Origin: JAIVGV01 sp031425275
GTDB lineage: Bacteria > Acidobacteriota > Blastocatellia > Pyrinomonadales > Pyrinomonadaceae
Assembly: GCA_031425275.1 (NCBI GenBank)
Contig: JANPJA010000145.1
Coordinates: 27,400 to 91,399, forward strand
Reading direction: 5' to 3'
Length of the DNA: 64,000 nucleotides
Shown here: positions 1 through 10,268 of the stretch, piece after piece
Layout of the letters: every line of letters begins with the position of its first letter
How positions within the stretch are numbered: the stretch's first letter is position 1
The notes under the pieces: generated by a model
Told to the model about the DNA's origin: nothing
What the model saw: the letters and a program-made list of their open reading frames with translations, nothing else
Database searches by the model: none
Program-made: the position numbers and the translations under genes

Positions 1-264
1 ACGGGGGGCGGGACGGCGCAGACGGAAGGGCTGCGGCTGGAGACGCCGCCGGCGCAACCCGCGGGCGGCGGCTACAACTCGACGGTCGCGGCCGACAGCG
101 TGCAACTCGCCACGCCGCTCGCTCCCGGCGCGGTGATCGACGTGAACTTCCTGCTCGCCGTCGATCAGAGCGGCTCGTTCCGCTTCTTCGTCAACGTCGA
201 GGCCGTGACGGAGGAAGTCGCCGACCGGCCAAGCTCCGCCGCCGCGCCCGGCAAACGGCGTTGA
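1..264 (+). CDS. C-terminal end of a hypothetical, probably exported protein (partial)
   Basis: The frame is open from base 1 to a TGA at 262-264, giving the last 87 residues of a protein whose start lies outside the window. The visible part is rich in Gly, Pro, Ala and Thr, then has a beta-strand-like stretch containing VNFLLAVDQSGSFRFFVNVE. Tails of this flavour occur at the ends of large secreted acidobacterial proteins (from memory of the lineage, not a domain hit). The last residues, SSAAAPGKRR, are low complexity. No catalytic motif is visible and no function can be given. GC content and codon use match the neighbouring genes. Confidence 0.55.
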   Translation, partial: TGGGTAQTEGLRLETPPAQPAGGGYNSTVAADSVQLATPLAPGAVIDVNFLLAVDQSGSFRFFVNVEAVTEEVADRPSSAAAPGKRR

Positions 265-470
265 AGTAAAGCATCCCGGCGAAGGGGCGGGCCGCGCACG
301 TGCGGCCGACCCCTCCGCCGGGATGCTTGAAGCCCATGTCCCAACGAGACGACGGGAGCGGCCGCCGGGCGCGCTTCCATTCGGGCCGACTTTCGTGCGA
401 TGCTTGGGCGCCGGCGACACGCCCCGCTCACTCCGGGGCCGCGGCAATTTTTCTCGAAGGGATCGAATCC

Positions 471-992
471 ATGCGTTTAACTATTTCACTCGCGGCGTCG
501 CTCGCGCTCGCGACCCTGCTGCTCGCGGCCTGCAACCCGCAGGACAGCAGCGCGCCCGCCGCGAGCAACACGACGCGGTCGGGCAACAACACCCCCGTCG
601 GGCCTCTCGCGGACGCGCCCACACCGCAAAAGGCGGCCGCGACCCCGCTTTCGGCCGCGCCCGCCGACGGCGTCCGCCGCATGAGCGTTCAGGAATCGCG
701 CGCGGCCGCCGACGCCGGCGAGGCGATCATCTACGACGTGCGCAACAAAGAGTCTTTCGCGGCCGGGCACATCAAGGGCGCGCGGCTCGTCGCCTACGAC
801 GAGGTGGAGCAACACCTGTCGGAGTTCCCTAAGGACAAGCTAATCATCACCTACTGTGCTTGACCGAACGAGCACACCAGCGCCGGTGCGGCGCTCACAC
901 TCAAGTCGAAAGGTTATACGAAAGTCGCCGCCATGCTCGGCGGCTGGAACGCCTGGACGGCCGCCGGACTGCCGACAGCAAAGGGGCAATGA
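471..992 (+). CDS. Rhodanese-like lipoprotein, putative selenoprotein (in-frame TGA at 861-863)
   Basis: The gene starts at ATG 471 with a lipoprotein signal (LLLAAC, Cys at about residue 19), a Pro/Ala-rich linker, and a rhodanese fold (YDVRNKESFAAGHIKGARL). The active-site loop reads TYCA, then TGA, then PNEHTSAGAAL. The frame continues without another stop through GYTKVAAMLGGWNAW, the standard rhodanese C-terminus, to TGA 990-992. Relatives known to me have Cys at the TGA (YCAC-P), so the natural reading is selenocysteine at residue 131, making a Cys129-x-Sec131 pair; Cys129 aligns with the sulfur-carrying cysteine. A stem-loop suited to a bacterial SECIS follows at 879-895. The alternatives are a sequencing error (TGC to TGA) or a recent nonsense mutation. 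The protein is expected to be a lipid-anchored periplasmic sulfur or redox carrier. Confidence 0.72.
879..895 (+). promoter_or_regulatory. Candidate bacterial SECIS stem-loop after TGA 861-863
   Basis: Bases 879-884 (AGCGCC) pair with 890-895 (GGCGCT), a perfect 6-bp stem closing a 5-base loop GGTGC at 885-889. The loop starts 21 bases after the TGA and begins with GG. This fits the bacterial SECIS pattern: an apical loop about 16-37 bases after the UGA with a conserved G in its first positions. An alternative fold pairs 875-878 with 885-888. The region also codes for the conserved EHTSAGAAL, so pairing and coding constraints overlap. Confidence 0.55.
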
Positions 993-1144
993 GCTGTTAG
1001 CTCTTAGCTCTTAGCTCTTAGCTCTTAGCTTGTTAGCCAGACGGCTGGTAGTGAGTGAAAATCAGAGGCGGGAGGCAGTCATTGTGTGACTGCCTCCCGC
1101 CTTAAGTTTTAGCTAACGGCTAAGAGCTAACGGCTAACAGCTAA
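992..1144. repeat. Word palindrome (GCTCTTA words) with central hairpin
   Basis: The left arm at 993-1038 holds tandem copies of a 7-base word (AGCTCTT). The right arm at 1111-1144 holds inverted relatives (GGCTAACAGCTAA type). A perfect 15-bp hairpin sits between them. The right arm contains the stop codon of the minus-strand gene that ends at 1141. A second repeat with the same words is at 33777-33887. Confidence 0.8.
1067..1101. terminator. Strong bidirectional hairpin between convergent genes
   Basis: Bases 1067-1081 and 1087-1101 form a perfect 15-bp GC-rich stem with loop TTGTG, followed by TTAAGTTTT on the plus strand. It lies between the convergent rhodanese gene and the minus-strand gene at 1141, where a shared terminator is expected. 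Confidence 0.6.
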
Positions 1145-1956
1145 TTCCAACGCAGCCCCGCGATGCGTTCGAGCTGTGAGGAGAAGTTGAAGCGGGCGAG
1201 CGAGCGGGGGCGACCCTCTTCGAGGGCGGCCAGTTCGCGCGCGGCCTCGCGGCGGACGCCGCGCGCCGCCTCACCGCCGGACGCAGACACGCGCTCGATG
1301 ACAAGCCGCAACGCCTCGCACGTCCCCTCGGCAAACTCCGCGACCGAGACCGCGCGCGCCAGCCGCGCCTCCCCTTCGGCGTACTCGACGCACGCCGCGA
1401 GCGACGCGAGGAACGGGAAATGTTCCGACGCCTCCGCGCGCGCCGCCTGAAAGTGCGGGGCGAACTCCGCGCCCGCCGACTCGACCGCGCGCTCGACCGC
1501 CGCGATCACCTCGCCGCCCAAACCCAACACGACGCGCCGGTCGATGTCGTCCTGCGTGTGCGCCGCCTCGCGGCCGCCGTCGCTCGGGTCGCCGCCGCCG
1601 CCGGTCGCGGCCGGGGCCGGGGCCGAGAAAGTCCCGCCCCAATCGTCGGCGCGGGCCGCGTCCGTCTCGCCCGCGAAGACGCTCACCAAGCCGCCCGGCT
1701 CGCTCGCGCGCACCAGCACGCGCTGCAAGGCCGCGTCGCCCTCGGCCACGCGGCCCGTCACGTGGTCGCGCTCGCGCACGCGCGGCCGCTCGCGCGCCGC
1801 GAGAAAGATGTCGGCGTCGTACTCGTCCAGCTCGACGTGGACGCGCCCGGCGAAGTCGCGCTGTTGCAGGTGTCGCAGCAGCGCGGCCAGATTGACGTAG
1901 GCCGTGTCTAAATTTTGGTGGAGCGCGCGCGGCCGCGCGGCTTGGCGTCCGGGCAT
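1141..1956 (-). CDS. Conserved hypothetical protein
   Basis: This 271-residue frame begins at ATG 1956. A longer upstream extension would be coded by the palindromic repeat at 1991-2162 and is unlikely. The N-terminal half is ordered (LDTAYVNLAALLRHLQQRD, then FAGRVHVELDEYDADIFL) and suggests an alpha/beta domain of about 110 residues, followed by a Gly/Pro/Asp-rich linker. The C-terminal half is Ala/Glu-rich and helical. There is no signal peptide, so it is probably cytoplasmic. I recognise no family and assign no function. The stop codon falls inside the downstream repeat arm. Confidence 0.6.
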   Translation of the reverse strand: MPGRQAARPRALHQNLDTAYVNLAALLRHLQQRDFAGRVHVELDEYDADIFLAARERPRVRERDHVTGRVAEGDAALQRVLVRASEPGGLVSVFAGETDAARADDWGGTFSAPAPAATGGGGDPSDGGREAAHTQDDIDRRVVLGLGGEVIAAVERAVESAGAEFAPHFQAARAEASEHFPFLASLAACVEYAEGEARLARAVSVAEFAEGTCEALRLVIERVSASGGEAARGVRREAARELAALEEGRPRSLARFNFSSQLERIAGLRWN

Positions 1957-1990
1957 ATGGGATTGTCCGCTCCGGTCGGACTGCGCGCGG

Positions 1991-2162
1991 AGTCTAACAT
2001 AAAACGAGACGAAGGGCTGCCAGTTGTCCGTGGTCAGTCGCCCGTTGTTTGTGCCCCATAATCTTGATACCTGATGGAAACACTCGAAGCTCAATCGCGA
2101 CAACCGACTGACCACGGACAACTGACCACGGACAGTTTTTGTTCCATGTTTTATGTTAGACT
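1991..2162. repeat. Intergenic inverted repeat with 15-bp exact ends
   Basis: Bases 1991-2005 (AGTCTAACATAAAAC) are exactly inverted at 2148-2162. Inside are copies of the word CAGTTGTCCGTGGTCAGT and its inverse. The layout resembles a small non-coding mobile palindrome (MITE-like) carrying the GTCAGTGG word that recurs across the window. Confidence 0.75.
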
Positions 2163-2260
2163 CCGGCGCGGCGCGCCCCGCGCCCGTCCCCCGACAGTCC
2201 GCGAAGCTCTGCCATCAACGGCCGCGACGGCGGCCGCGCGAAGCGAGACCACTTTCGACG

Positions 2261-4111
<1,851 letters not shown>

Positions 4112-4144
4112 GCGGCTTCGACTTGAGTGTTGGGCGAAGCGAAT

Positions 4145-4223
4145 TTAACCACAGAGGGCACAGAGGAACACGGAGGAAAGACAGTTGTTTTCCTCCGTGT
4201 TCCTCTGTGCCCTCTGTGGTTAA
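4145..4223. repeat. Perfect 35-bp palindrome (ACAGAG words)
   Basis: Bases 4145-4179 are the exact reverse complement of 4189-4223, with a 9-base loop. The arms consist of CACAGAGG-type words. Related elements lie at 29641-29719 and 40591-40689. It sits between two convergent genes and could terminate transcription in both directions. Confidence 0.9.
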
Positions 4224-4243
4224 TTCCGGCTTGCCTTACGCCC

Positions 4244-5362
4244 CTAAATTTGATCGAGGCCGGCTTTGAGATCGGCGTGGAGCAGCCGGTGGAAGAGGTG
4301 CTCGCCCGCCTCGCGCCGGACGGAGAGGCGGCCCCGCCGGTAGGCGCGCGACCCCAAGCCCCGCTGGACTGATTTGCAGATGGCCGTGTCTTCGTCCTGA
4401 ATCCGCTGGCCGACGGCGATGCTCGCGTGGTTACGCGCGCGCGCCGCGTCCGACACGTCCGCGAAGTAGAAATCGAAGATCACTTCCGTCCTCTCGACGC
4501 CGAGCGGCAGCACGAGGTTCGTGTCCATCACGCCCTCGTACCAGTTGATCATGAAGTTCGGGTGGAGCCAGTAGTAGAGAGCGCGCTCGCCCGTGCGCAC
4601 CGCCCCCGTCTCGCGTTCGGCCCCCGCCCGCACCACCGGACTCGATTGCAGACAGAACCGCTCGCCGCACTCGACGGCGTACTTCGCGTAGTCGAGCACG
4701 CTGTCGAGGCCGTGGTGCAGGTAGGGGATGTGGTAGCCGCCGTCGAGGTAGTTATCGACGAACACTTTCCAGTTGCACTCGAACTCGTAGCGCCGCCGCT
4801 CCACCCAGCGCAAGGCCCCGAGGTTCAGGGCGCGCGTCCGCGTGACCAGATCGTCTCCGAGAAACTCCCCGAGCGTCGGCCCGCCGCGTTCGACTTTAAC
4901 GAAGACCCAGTTCTCCCACGCCTCGCACTCGACGGCGACGAGTCCGTTCTCGCCGCGCTCGAAGTTGCAGACGCCCGCGAAGTCCGGCGTCCCCTTCAAC
5001 TCGCCTTCGAGCGTGTACGTCCAGCCGTGATAAGGGCAGCGCAAATGTTTCGCCGCGCCTTCACGTTCGACGACGACCGCCGCCGCGTGGTGACGGCAGA
5101 CGTTGAAGAAGGCGCGCAACCGGCGGTCGCCCCCGCGGACGACGACGATTGGCTCGCCCGCGATCTCGCAGGTCACGAACTGCCCCGCCTCCGTCAACTG
5201 ATCGGAGCGCGCCGCGAGTTGCCACGTCCGCGCGAAGACCGTGCGGCGTTCGAGTTCGTACAGCCCCGCATCCGTGTACCACGCCGCCGGGATCGTCCAC
5301 GCCTCCGCGAGCGGCGCGCCCGCGTCGTAAGATTCGACGATCTCTCTGAGTGATCGTTGCAC
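4244..5362 (-). CDS. Rieske non-heme iron oxygenase, alpha subunit (choline/betaine-oxygenase type)
   Basis: This 372-residue protein has an N-terminal Rieske domain with its [2Fe-2S] ligands visible: Cys89-x-His91 (FNVCRHHAA) and Cys109-x2-His112 (CPYHGW). The C-terminal catalytic domain holds the mononuclear iron site region DNYLDGGYHIPYLHHG, with two histidines. The family includes glycine betaine and carnitine demethylating oxygenases and aromatic-ring dioxygenases. The length and the single-subunit look favour the betaine/choline group (inference). It needs an external reductase, which I do not see nearby. The neighbouring GcvT-like gene on the same strand would suit handling of a one-carbon unit released by demethylation. 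Confidence 0.82.
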   Translation of the reverse strand: MQRSLREIVESYDAGAPLAEAWTIPAAWYTDAGLYELERRTVFARTWQLAARSDQLTEAGQFVTCEIAGEPIVVVRGGDRRLRAFFNVCRHHAAAVVVEREGAAKHLRCPYHGWTYTLEGELKGTPDFAGVCNFERGENGLVAVECEAWENWVFVKVERGGPTLGEFLGDDLVTRTRALNLGALRWVERRRYEFECNWKVFVDNYLDGGYHIPYLHHGLDSVLDYAKYAVECGERFCLQSSPVVRAGAERETGAVRTGERALYYWLHPNFMINWYEGVMDTNLVLPLGVERTEVIFDFYFADVSDAARARNHASIAVGQRIQDEDTAICKSVQRGLGSRAYRRGRLSVRREAGEHLFHRLLHADLKAGLDQI

Positions 5363-5512
5363 GTCAGTGGTCGGTGGTCAGTGGTCAGTTGTCCGTTGTC
5401 CGTGGTCGGTGGTCAGTCGCACGTGCCGCATAGGCTTGCCGCCCGCGCCTGTACGTCAGAGGTCATTAACGACAAACAACTGACCGCTGACCACTGACCA
5501 CTGACCGCTCAC
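5363..5512. repeat. Word palindrome (GTCAGTGG words)
   Basis: The left part carries GTCAGTGGTCGGTGGTCAGTGG, and the right part carries ACTGACCGCTGACCACTGACC. This separates the Rieske gene from the GcvT-like gene upstream of it on the minus strand. The same word family recurs at 8401, 10149, 27489, 42526, 43555 and 46922. Confidence 0.85.
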
Positions 5513-6711
5513 ACGACCGGCGTCGCGGTCTTGCGCCCCGGGTTGAAGAAGGGCGTCTTGACGACCCGCGCGCCGACGCGGTGGCGGACGGCCTCGACCG
5601 TCACCTCCATCTCCAGCCGCGTCCCCGCCTTCGCGTGCGCGCGGTCAACCGTCGCGAGCGCGACCAATTTCTTTAAGACGGGCGACCACGTCGTCGAAGT
5701 CGCGCGCCCCGCCTGACGGCCCCCCGCGTAAACTGGCACGGACACGCGCGAGGCCGTGGCCGCGACGGCCGGCGCGAGACCCGCCGCCTCGTACAATTTT
5801 TCGACGCCCGTCCAGTCAACTTCCACCCCGACGATCTCGCGCGCGTGCCCGCGTTTGCGTTCCGCCGCGAGCGCGCATTGGCCCACGAACTTCGGCTTGT
5901 CCAGATGGACCAGGCGGCCGAGGCCCAGCTCGAACGGCGTATATTTCTGCGACTCGATGAGGGCCTTCTTGCTGCCGTGGAAATCCACGTCGATCATCAG
6001 GAGGCCCGCCTCCACGCGCGCCACGTCCAAGGCGAGCATCCCCGCCGGGTGGATGTCGAAGGCGCGGCCCGCCCCCATCAGCGCGTCCCAGACCGTGATC
6101 GCCGCTTCCGCCGGCATCCAGATTTCGTAGCCGAGGTCGCCCGTGTAGCCCGTGCGCGAAACGTCCACCGGAACATTCGCGATCTCGCAAGACGCGACGC
6201 GGAAGTACTTCAGGTTCTCGATTCCAGCGCCTTTAACGAGACTCTTGAGCAGCCGCCCCGAAGTCGGCCCTTGCAGCGCGAGCGCGGCGATGGTTTCGGA
6301 GATGTCCTCGATCTCCACGTCCATCCCCGCCGCGTTCTGCGTGAACCAGCGGAGCGAAGGGTCGGCGGCCGTCCAGCGGTAGGTGTTCTCGCCGAGGCGC
6401 GAGACCGTGCCGTCGTCGATGACCTGACCCCGCTCGTCGCACCACGGCGTGTAGATGACTTGGCCGACCGAGACCTTGCGCAGATCGCGCGTCACGATCC
6501 TATCGACGAGCCGCGTCGCGTCGCGGCCCGTGAGCCGGTACTTGTACAAGGGCGAGATGTCGATGACGGCCGAGGCGTTGCGGATGGCGTTGTACTCGTG
6601 CTCGTGGTGCGGCTCGTAAGAGCTGACGGCGTAATAGCCCGCCCACTCGCGGTAGCTCAGGCTCTCGCAGAGCGGAAATGTTCTCTCGTGGAAGGCTGTC
6701 CCGATTGGCAT
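5509..6711 (-). CDS. GcvT-family aminomethyltransferase-like protein
   Basis: This 400-residue protein is of the glycine-cleavage T/sarcosine-dehydrogenase C-domain family. Recognisable parts are EYNAIRNASAVIDISPLYKY near the N-terminus, LALQGPTSGRLLKSL, and GYTGDLGYEIWMPAE in the middle, followed by the barrel-like C-terminal domain. These proteins bind tetrahydrofolate and pass a one-carbon unit from an N- or S-methyl substrate to it. The start at ATG 6711 places the gene divergent from the FAD oxidoreductase at 6804, with a 92-bp shared region. Together with the Rieske gene this suggests demethylation of a methylated amine such as betaine or dimethylglycine (inference). It is not the housekeeping GcvT, because no gcvH or gcvP is adjacent. 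Confidence 0.8.
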   Translation of the reverse strand: MPIGTAFHERTFPLCESLSYREWAGYYAVSSYEPHHEHEYNAIRNASAVIDISPLYKYRLTGRDATRLVDRIVTRDLRKVSVGQVIYTPWCDERGQVIDDGTVSRLGENTYRWTAADPSLRWFTQNAAGMDVEIEDISETIAALALQGPTSGRLLKSLVKGAGIENLKYFRVASCEIANVPVDVSRTGYTGDLGYEIWMPAEAAITVWDALMGAGRAFDIHPAGMLALDVARVEAGLLMIDVDFHGSKKALIESQKYTPFELGLGRLVHLDKPKFVGQCALAAERKRGHAREIVGVEVDWTGVEKLYEAAGLAPAVAATASRVSVPVYAGGRQAGRATSTTWSPVLKKLVALATVDRAHAKAGTRLEMEVTVEAVRHRVGARVVKTPFFNPGRKTATPVV

Positions 6712-6734
6712 CTGGTGGTTTCCCCGGCGTCAGT

Positions 6735-6763
6735 TTGTCACGGCGCGCGATTATAAGTATCCT
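6735..6763 (+). promoter_or_regulatory. Sigma70-like promoter for the FAD oxidoreductase
   Basis: TTGTCA at 6735-6740 is separated by 17 bases from TATCCT at 6758-6763, about 40 bases before ATG 6804. It lies in the short divergent gap between the GcvT-like gene and the FAD oxidoreductase. Confidence 0.45.
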
Positions 6764-6803
6764 ATCGCGTCTTCCGTCAAGCGTTCGGGCATTAATCCCA
6801 CAC

Positions 6804-8396
6804 ATGAAGCACAAGTACGACTGTATCGTCATCGGCGGCGGGCACAACGGGCTGGTCAACGCCGCGTACCTCGCGCGGGCGGGCAAGCGGGTGCTGGTGC
6901 TGGAACGCCGGCACGTCCTCGGCGGCGCGGCCGTGACCGAGGAAGTTTTCCCCGGCTTCAAGTACTCCGTCTGCTCCTACGTCGTCTCGCTGCTGCGCCC
7001 CGAAATTATCCGCGACCTCGATCTGCCGCGCCACGGGCTGGAAATTCTCCCGCTCGACGGCACGTTCACGCCGATGGCCGACGGCGACTATTTGTGGCGC
7101 ACGAACGACCACGCCAAGACGCGGCGCGAGATCGCGCGCCACTCGAAGCTCGACGCCGAAGCCTACGACGAGTACGGCCGCGCGATGGTCGAGATGGGCC
7201 GGTTCGTCAAGCCCATCCTCGGCATGACGCCGCCCGACCCCACCTCTCTGAGTCCGAAGGGGCTGATGGACTTGCTCTTCCTCGGCCGACGCTTCCAGCG
7301 GCTCCCCGACGAGGATAAGTACAATCAGGTTCAGTTGATGACGATGAGCGCGGTCGATTTCCTCGACCGCTGGTTCGAGACCGACGTGCTCAAGGCGACG
7401 ATGTCGGCCTCCGGCATCATCGGCACCTTCCTCGGCGTGCGCTCGCCCGGCACGGCCTACGTTCTGTTGCACCACTACATGGGCGAGATCGACGGCGCGT
7501 TCCGCTCGTGGGGCCTCGCGCGCGGCGGCACGGGCGCGATCTCGGAAGCCATCGCCGACGCCGCACGCGAGGCCGGCGCGGAGATTCGCACGCAAGCGGC
7601 GGTCGAGAAGATCGTTTTAAAGAACGGGCGCGCGCGCGGGGTCGTCCTTAAAAACGGCGACGAGATCGAGGCCGACGTGGTTTCGTCGAGCGTCGATCCG
7701 CGACTCACTTTCATGCGGATGGTCGGGCGCGAGCATCTGCCGGAAGAGTTCGCCGAAGACATCGAGCGCTACAAGTACCGCGGCTCGTCGGGCAAAGTGA
7801 ATCTCGCGCTCGACGCTCTGCCCGACTTCAAATGTTTGCCGGGGCCGGGGGCGCATTTGCGCGGCGCGATTTCTTTTTCGCCGAGCGTCGAGTACATGGA
7901 GCGCGCCTACGACGACGCGAAGTACGGGCAGTTCTCGCGCTGCCCCTACATCGACATGGTCATCCCCTCGTTGACCGACCCTTCGGTCGCGCCGCCGGGC
8001 AAGCACGTCGTCTCGTGCTTCGTGCAGTACGCGCCGTATCATTTGAAGGAAGGGACGTGGGACGAGCGGCGCGAAGAATTCGGCGACACCGTGGTCAACA
8101 CCATCGCCGAGCACGCGCCCAATTTCAAAGACATCATCCTCCACCGGCAGGTCTTAACGCCGCTCGACATCGAGCGCGAGTTCGGGCTGACCGAAGGCAA
8201 CATCTTTCAGGGCGAGTTGTCGCTCGAACAACTTTTCTTCCTCCGCCCCGCGCCGGGCTGGGCACAGTACCGCACGCCGATCAAAAGCCTCTACATGTGC
8301 GGCTCGGCCACGCACCCCGGCGGCGGCATCATGGGCGCGCCCGGCATGAACGCGGCCGTCAAGATTCTGCAAGACTCGAAGCGGGGGAAGGCGTGA
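6804..8396 (+). CDS. Phytoene-desaturase-like FAD-dependent oxidoreductase (PYROXD2 type), copy 1
   Basis: This 530-residue flavoprotein starts at ATG 6804. It opens with the dinucleotide-binding motif IVIGGGHNGLVNAAYLA and a following acidic strand end (VLVLERR), then GGAAVTEE. The C-terminal FAD contact region is YMCGSATHPGGGIMGAPGMNAA. The family contains carotenoid desaturases and the PYROXD2 group, whose substrates are mostly unknown. No carotenoid gene is nearby, so carotenoid synthesis is unlikely. The company of an amino-acid permease, a Rieske oxygenase and a GcvT-like protein suggests oxidation of an amine or amino acid. It is a paralogue of the gene at 8542. Confidence 0.83.
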   Translation: MKHKYDCIVIGGGHNGLVNAAYLARAGKRVLVLERRHVLGGAAVTEEVFPGFKYSVCSYVVSLLRPEIIRDLDLPRHGLEILPLDGTFTPMADGDYLWRTNDHAKTRREIARHSKLDAEAYDEYGRAMVEMGRFVKPILGMTPPDPTSLSPKGLMDLLFLGRRFQRLPDEDKYNQVQLMTMSAVDFLDRWFETDVLKATMSASGIIGTFLGVRSPGTAYVLLHHYMGEIDGAFRSWGLARGGTGAISEAIADAAREAGAEIRTQAAVEKIVLKNGRARGVVLKNGDEIEADVVSSSVDPRLTFMRMVGREHLPEEFAEDIERYKYRGSSGKVNLALDALPDFKCLPGPGAHLRGAISFSPSVEYMERAYDDAKYGQFSRCPYIDMVIPSLTDPSVAPPGKHVVSCFVQYAPYHLKEGTWDERREEFGDTVVNTIAEHAPNFKDIILHRQVLTPLDIEREFGLTEGNIFQGELSLEQLFFLRPAPGWAQYRTPIKSLYMCGSATHPGGGIMGAPGMNAAVKILQDSKRGKA

Positions 8397-8400
8397 GGAG

Positions 8401-8537
8401 TGTCAGTGGTCAGTAGTCAGTCGTCAGTTGTTCGTGCTTGATGAACTCGCCGCGCACTTTGGAACGCGCAAATCACAGAACGACAAAACAACTGACCACG
8501 GACAACTGACCACGGACAACCGATGACCACTGACAAT
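8401..8537. repeat. Word palindrome (GTCAGTGG words) between the two paralogues
   Basis: Words of the GTCAGTGGTCAGTAGTCAG type on the left are mirrored by ACTGACCACGGACAACTGACC on the right. The spacer is about 50 bases. It lies immediately upstream of the GTG start at 8542, so no clear ribosome site is visible for that gene. Confidence 0.85.
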
Positions 8538-8541
8538 TTAA

Positions 8542-10152
8542 GTGTCAACTAAAGCACAAGACAGGGTCGTCATCATCGGGGCGGGCCACAACGGGCTGGT
8601 CGCCGCGTGCTATCTGGCGAAGGCGGGCGTGAAAGCGCTCGTCCTGGAAGGGCGCGCGGCGGCGGGCGGCGCGGCCGTGACGGAAGAGTTTCACCCCGGC
8701 TTCCGCTGCTCGACGCTCGCGCACTCGGCGGGGCCGTTCCTGCCGCACGTCGCGCGCGATCTGCAACTCGAACGCCACGGGCTGAAGTTCATCCGCCCCG
8801 AAGTGCAAGTCTTCGCCCCCGCGCTCGACGGCCGCTCGTTGACCATCTACGAGGACGCCGCGCGCACGGCCCGCGAGTTGGAAAGTCTGTCGGAGCGAGA
8901 CGCGCGCAGCTACCCGAAATTTTGCGCGAGCTTCGCCGCGATAGGCCGCGTGCTCGCGCCGCTCGTGGCGGCGACGCCGCCGGCCATCGACAAACCGAGC
9001 GCGAACGAGTTGTGGCAGCTCGGCAAGTTCGGCAAAAGTTTTCGCGGCCTCGACCGGCGAGACGCTTACCGACTGCTGCGTTGGGGGCCGATGGCCGTCG
9101 CGGACTTGGCGGCCGAGTGGTTCGAGACCGAACTGCTGCGCGCGGTCGTCGCGGCGCGCGGTATTCACGGCGCGTTCGCGGGGCCGTGGTCGGCGGGGAC
9201 GAGTTTGGGGCTGCTCCTGCAATCGGCCTTCGGCGGGAGTCCTATCGCCCCGGCCGCTTTCCCGCGCGGCGGGATGGGCGCGTTGACCGATGCGCTCGCC
9301 GCGTCGGCGCGCGAGGCGGGCGCGGAGATTCGCACGCGGGCGCGCGTCGAGCGCGTGTTAATCAAAGACGGCCGCGCCGTCGGAGTCGTGCTCGAAGGCG
9401 GCGAGGAGATCGCGGCGCGCGCCGTCGTCTCGAACGCCGACCCGCGCACGACCTTCCTGCGGCTCGTCGATCCGGTCGAACTCGAACCCGACTTCCGCGA
9501 AAAGATTCGCGCCTACCGCTCGAAGGGCGCGGCGGCCAAAATTAACCTCGCGCTCGACGCCTTGCCGCGCTTCGGTGCGCTCGAAGGCGCGGGCGCGGAC
9601 GACGCGGGCGCGAAACTCCGGGGCCGCGTCCACGTCGGGCCTGACATCGACTATCTTGAGCGCGCCTACGACGCCGCCAAGTACGGCGACTTCTCGCCCG
9701 CGCCTTACCTCGATATCACCGTCCCGACGCTCACCGATCCGTCGCTCGCGCCCGAAGGCCGTCACGTCCTGTCAATTTACGCGCAGTTCGCGCCCTACGA
9801 GTTGAAGGCGGGCGACTGGCCGTCGCGGCGCGAGGAGTTCGCGGACGCCGTGGTCGAGACGCTCGCGGCCTACGCGCCCGGCGTCGCCGACTCGATCGTC
9901 GCGCGGCAGATCATCACGCCCGCCGATCTCGAACGCGACTACGGCCTCGCCGGCGGCCACTCGCTCCACGGCGAGATGTCGCTCGATCAGTTCTACACCT
10001 TCCGCCCCGTCATCGGCTGGGCGCAGTACCGCACGCCCGTCGCCGCCCTCTACCTCTGCGGCGCGGGCACGCACCCCGGCGGCGGCGTCACCGGCGCGCC
10101 CGGCGCGAACGCCAGCCGCGAAATTCTCAAAGACCTGAAAAAGCGTCAGTAG
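8542..10152 (+). CDS. Phytoene-desaturase-like FAD-dependent oxidoreductase, copy 2
   Basis: This 536-residue paralogue of the preceding gene has matching landmarks throughout: VVIIGAGHNGLVAACYLAKAG at the N-terminus, GGAAVTEEFHPGF, then LYLCGAGTHPGGGVTGAPGAN at the C-terminus. The frame begins at GTG 8542 (MSTKAQDR); the ATG at 8523 is out of frame and stops quickly. Tandem duplication followed by divergence, or a heterodimer, are both possible. The upstream palindrome may separate it transcriptionally from copy 1. The substrate is unknown. Confidence 0.83.
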   Translation: MSTKAQDRVVIIGAGHNGLVAACYLAKAGVKALVLEGRAAAGGAAVTEEFHPGFRCSTLAHSAGPFLPHVARDLQLERHGLKFIRPEVQVFAPALDGRSLTIYEDAARTARELESLSERDARSYPKFCASFAAIGRVLAPLVAATPPAIDKPSANELWQLGKFGKSFRGLDRRDAYRLLRWGPMAVADLAAEWFETELLRAVVAARGIHGAFAGPWSAGTSLGLLLQSAFGGSPIAPAAFPRGGMGALTDALAASAREAGAEIRTRARVERVLIKDGRAVGVVLEGGEEIAARAVVSNADPRTTFLRLVDPVELEPDFREKIRAYRSKGAAAKINLALDALPRFGALEGAGADDAGAKLRGRVHVGPDIDYLERAYDAAKYGDFSPAPYLDITVPTLTDPSLAPEGRHVLSIYAQFAPYELKAGDWPSRREEFADAVVETLAAYAPGVADSIVARQIITPADLERDYGLAGGHSLHGEMSLDQFYTFRPVIGWAQYRTPVAALYLCGAGTHPGGGVTGAPGANASREILKDLKKRQ

Positions 10153-10262
10153 TCAGTTGTCCGTGGTCAGTTGTTCTCGTGATTCGGCTCTCGCGTCTCA
10201 TGGAACGCGGCGAGTTTGCGAAGCACGTGCAACTGACCACGGACGACTGACCACTGACACTT
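10149..10262. repeat. Word palindrome (GTCAGTTGTCC words)
   Basis: AGTCAGTTGTCCGTGGTCAG at the left is mirrored by CTGACCACGGACGACTGACC at the right. The left arm overlaps the stop codon of the preceding gene, and the right arm abuts the stop of the minus-strand gene at 10269. Confidence 0.85.
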
Positions 10263-10268
10263 CTTCCC

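Noticed and set aside
861..863. Simple frameshift or pseudogene explanation for the rhodanese TGA
   Set aside because: The frame before and after is the same, and the downstream part is well conserved; a frameshift does not fit. A point nonsense change cannot be excluded.
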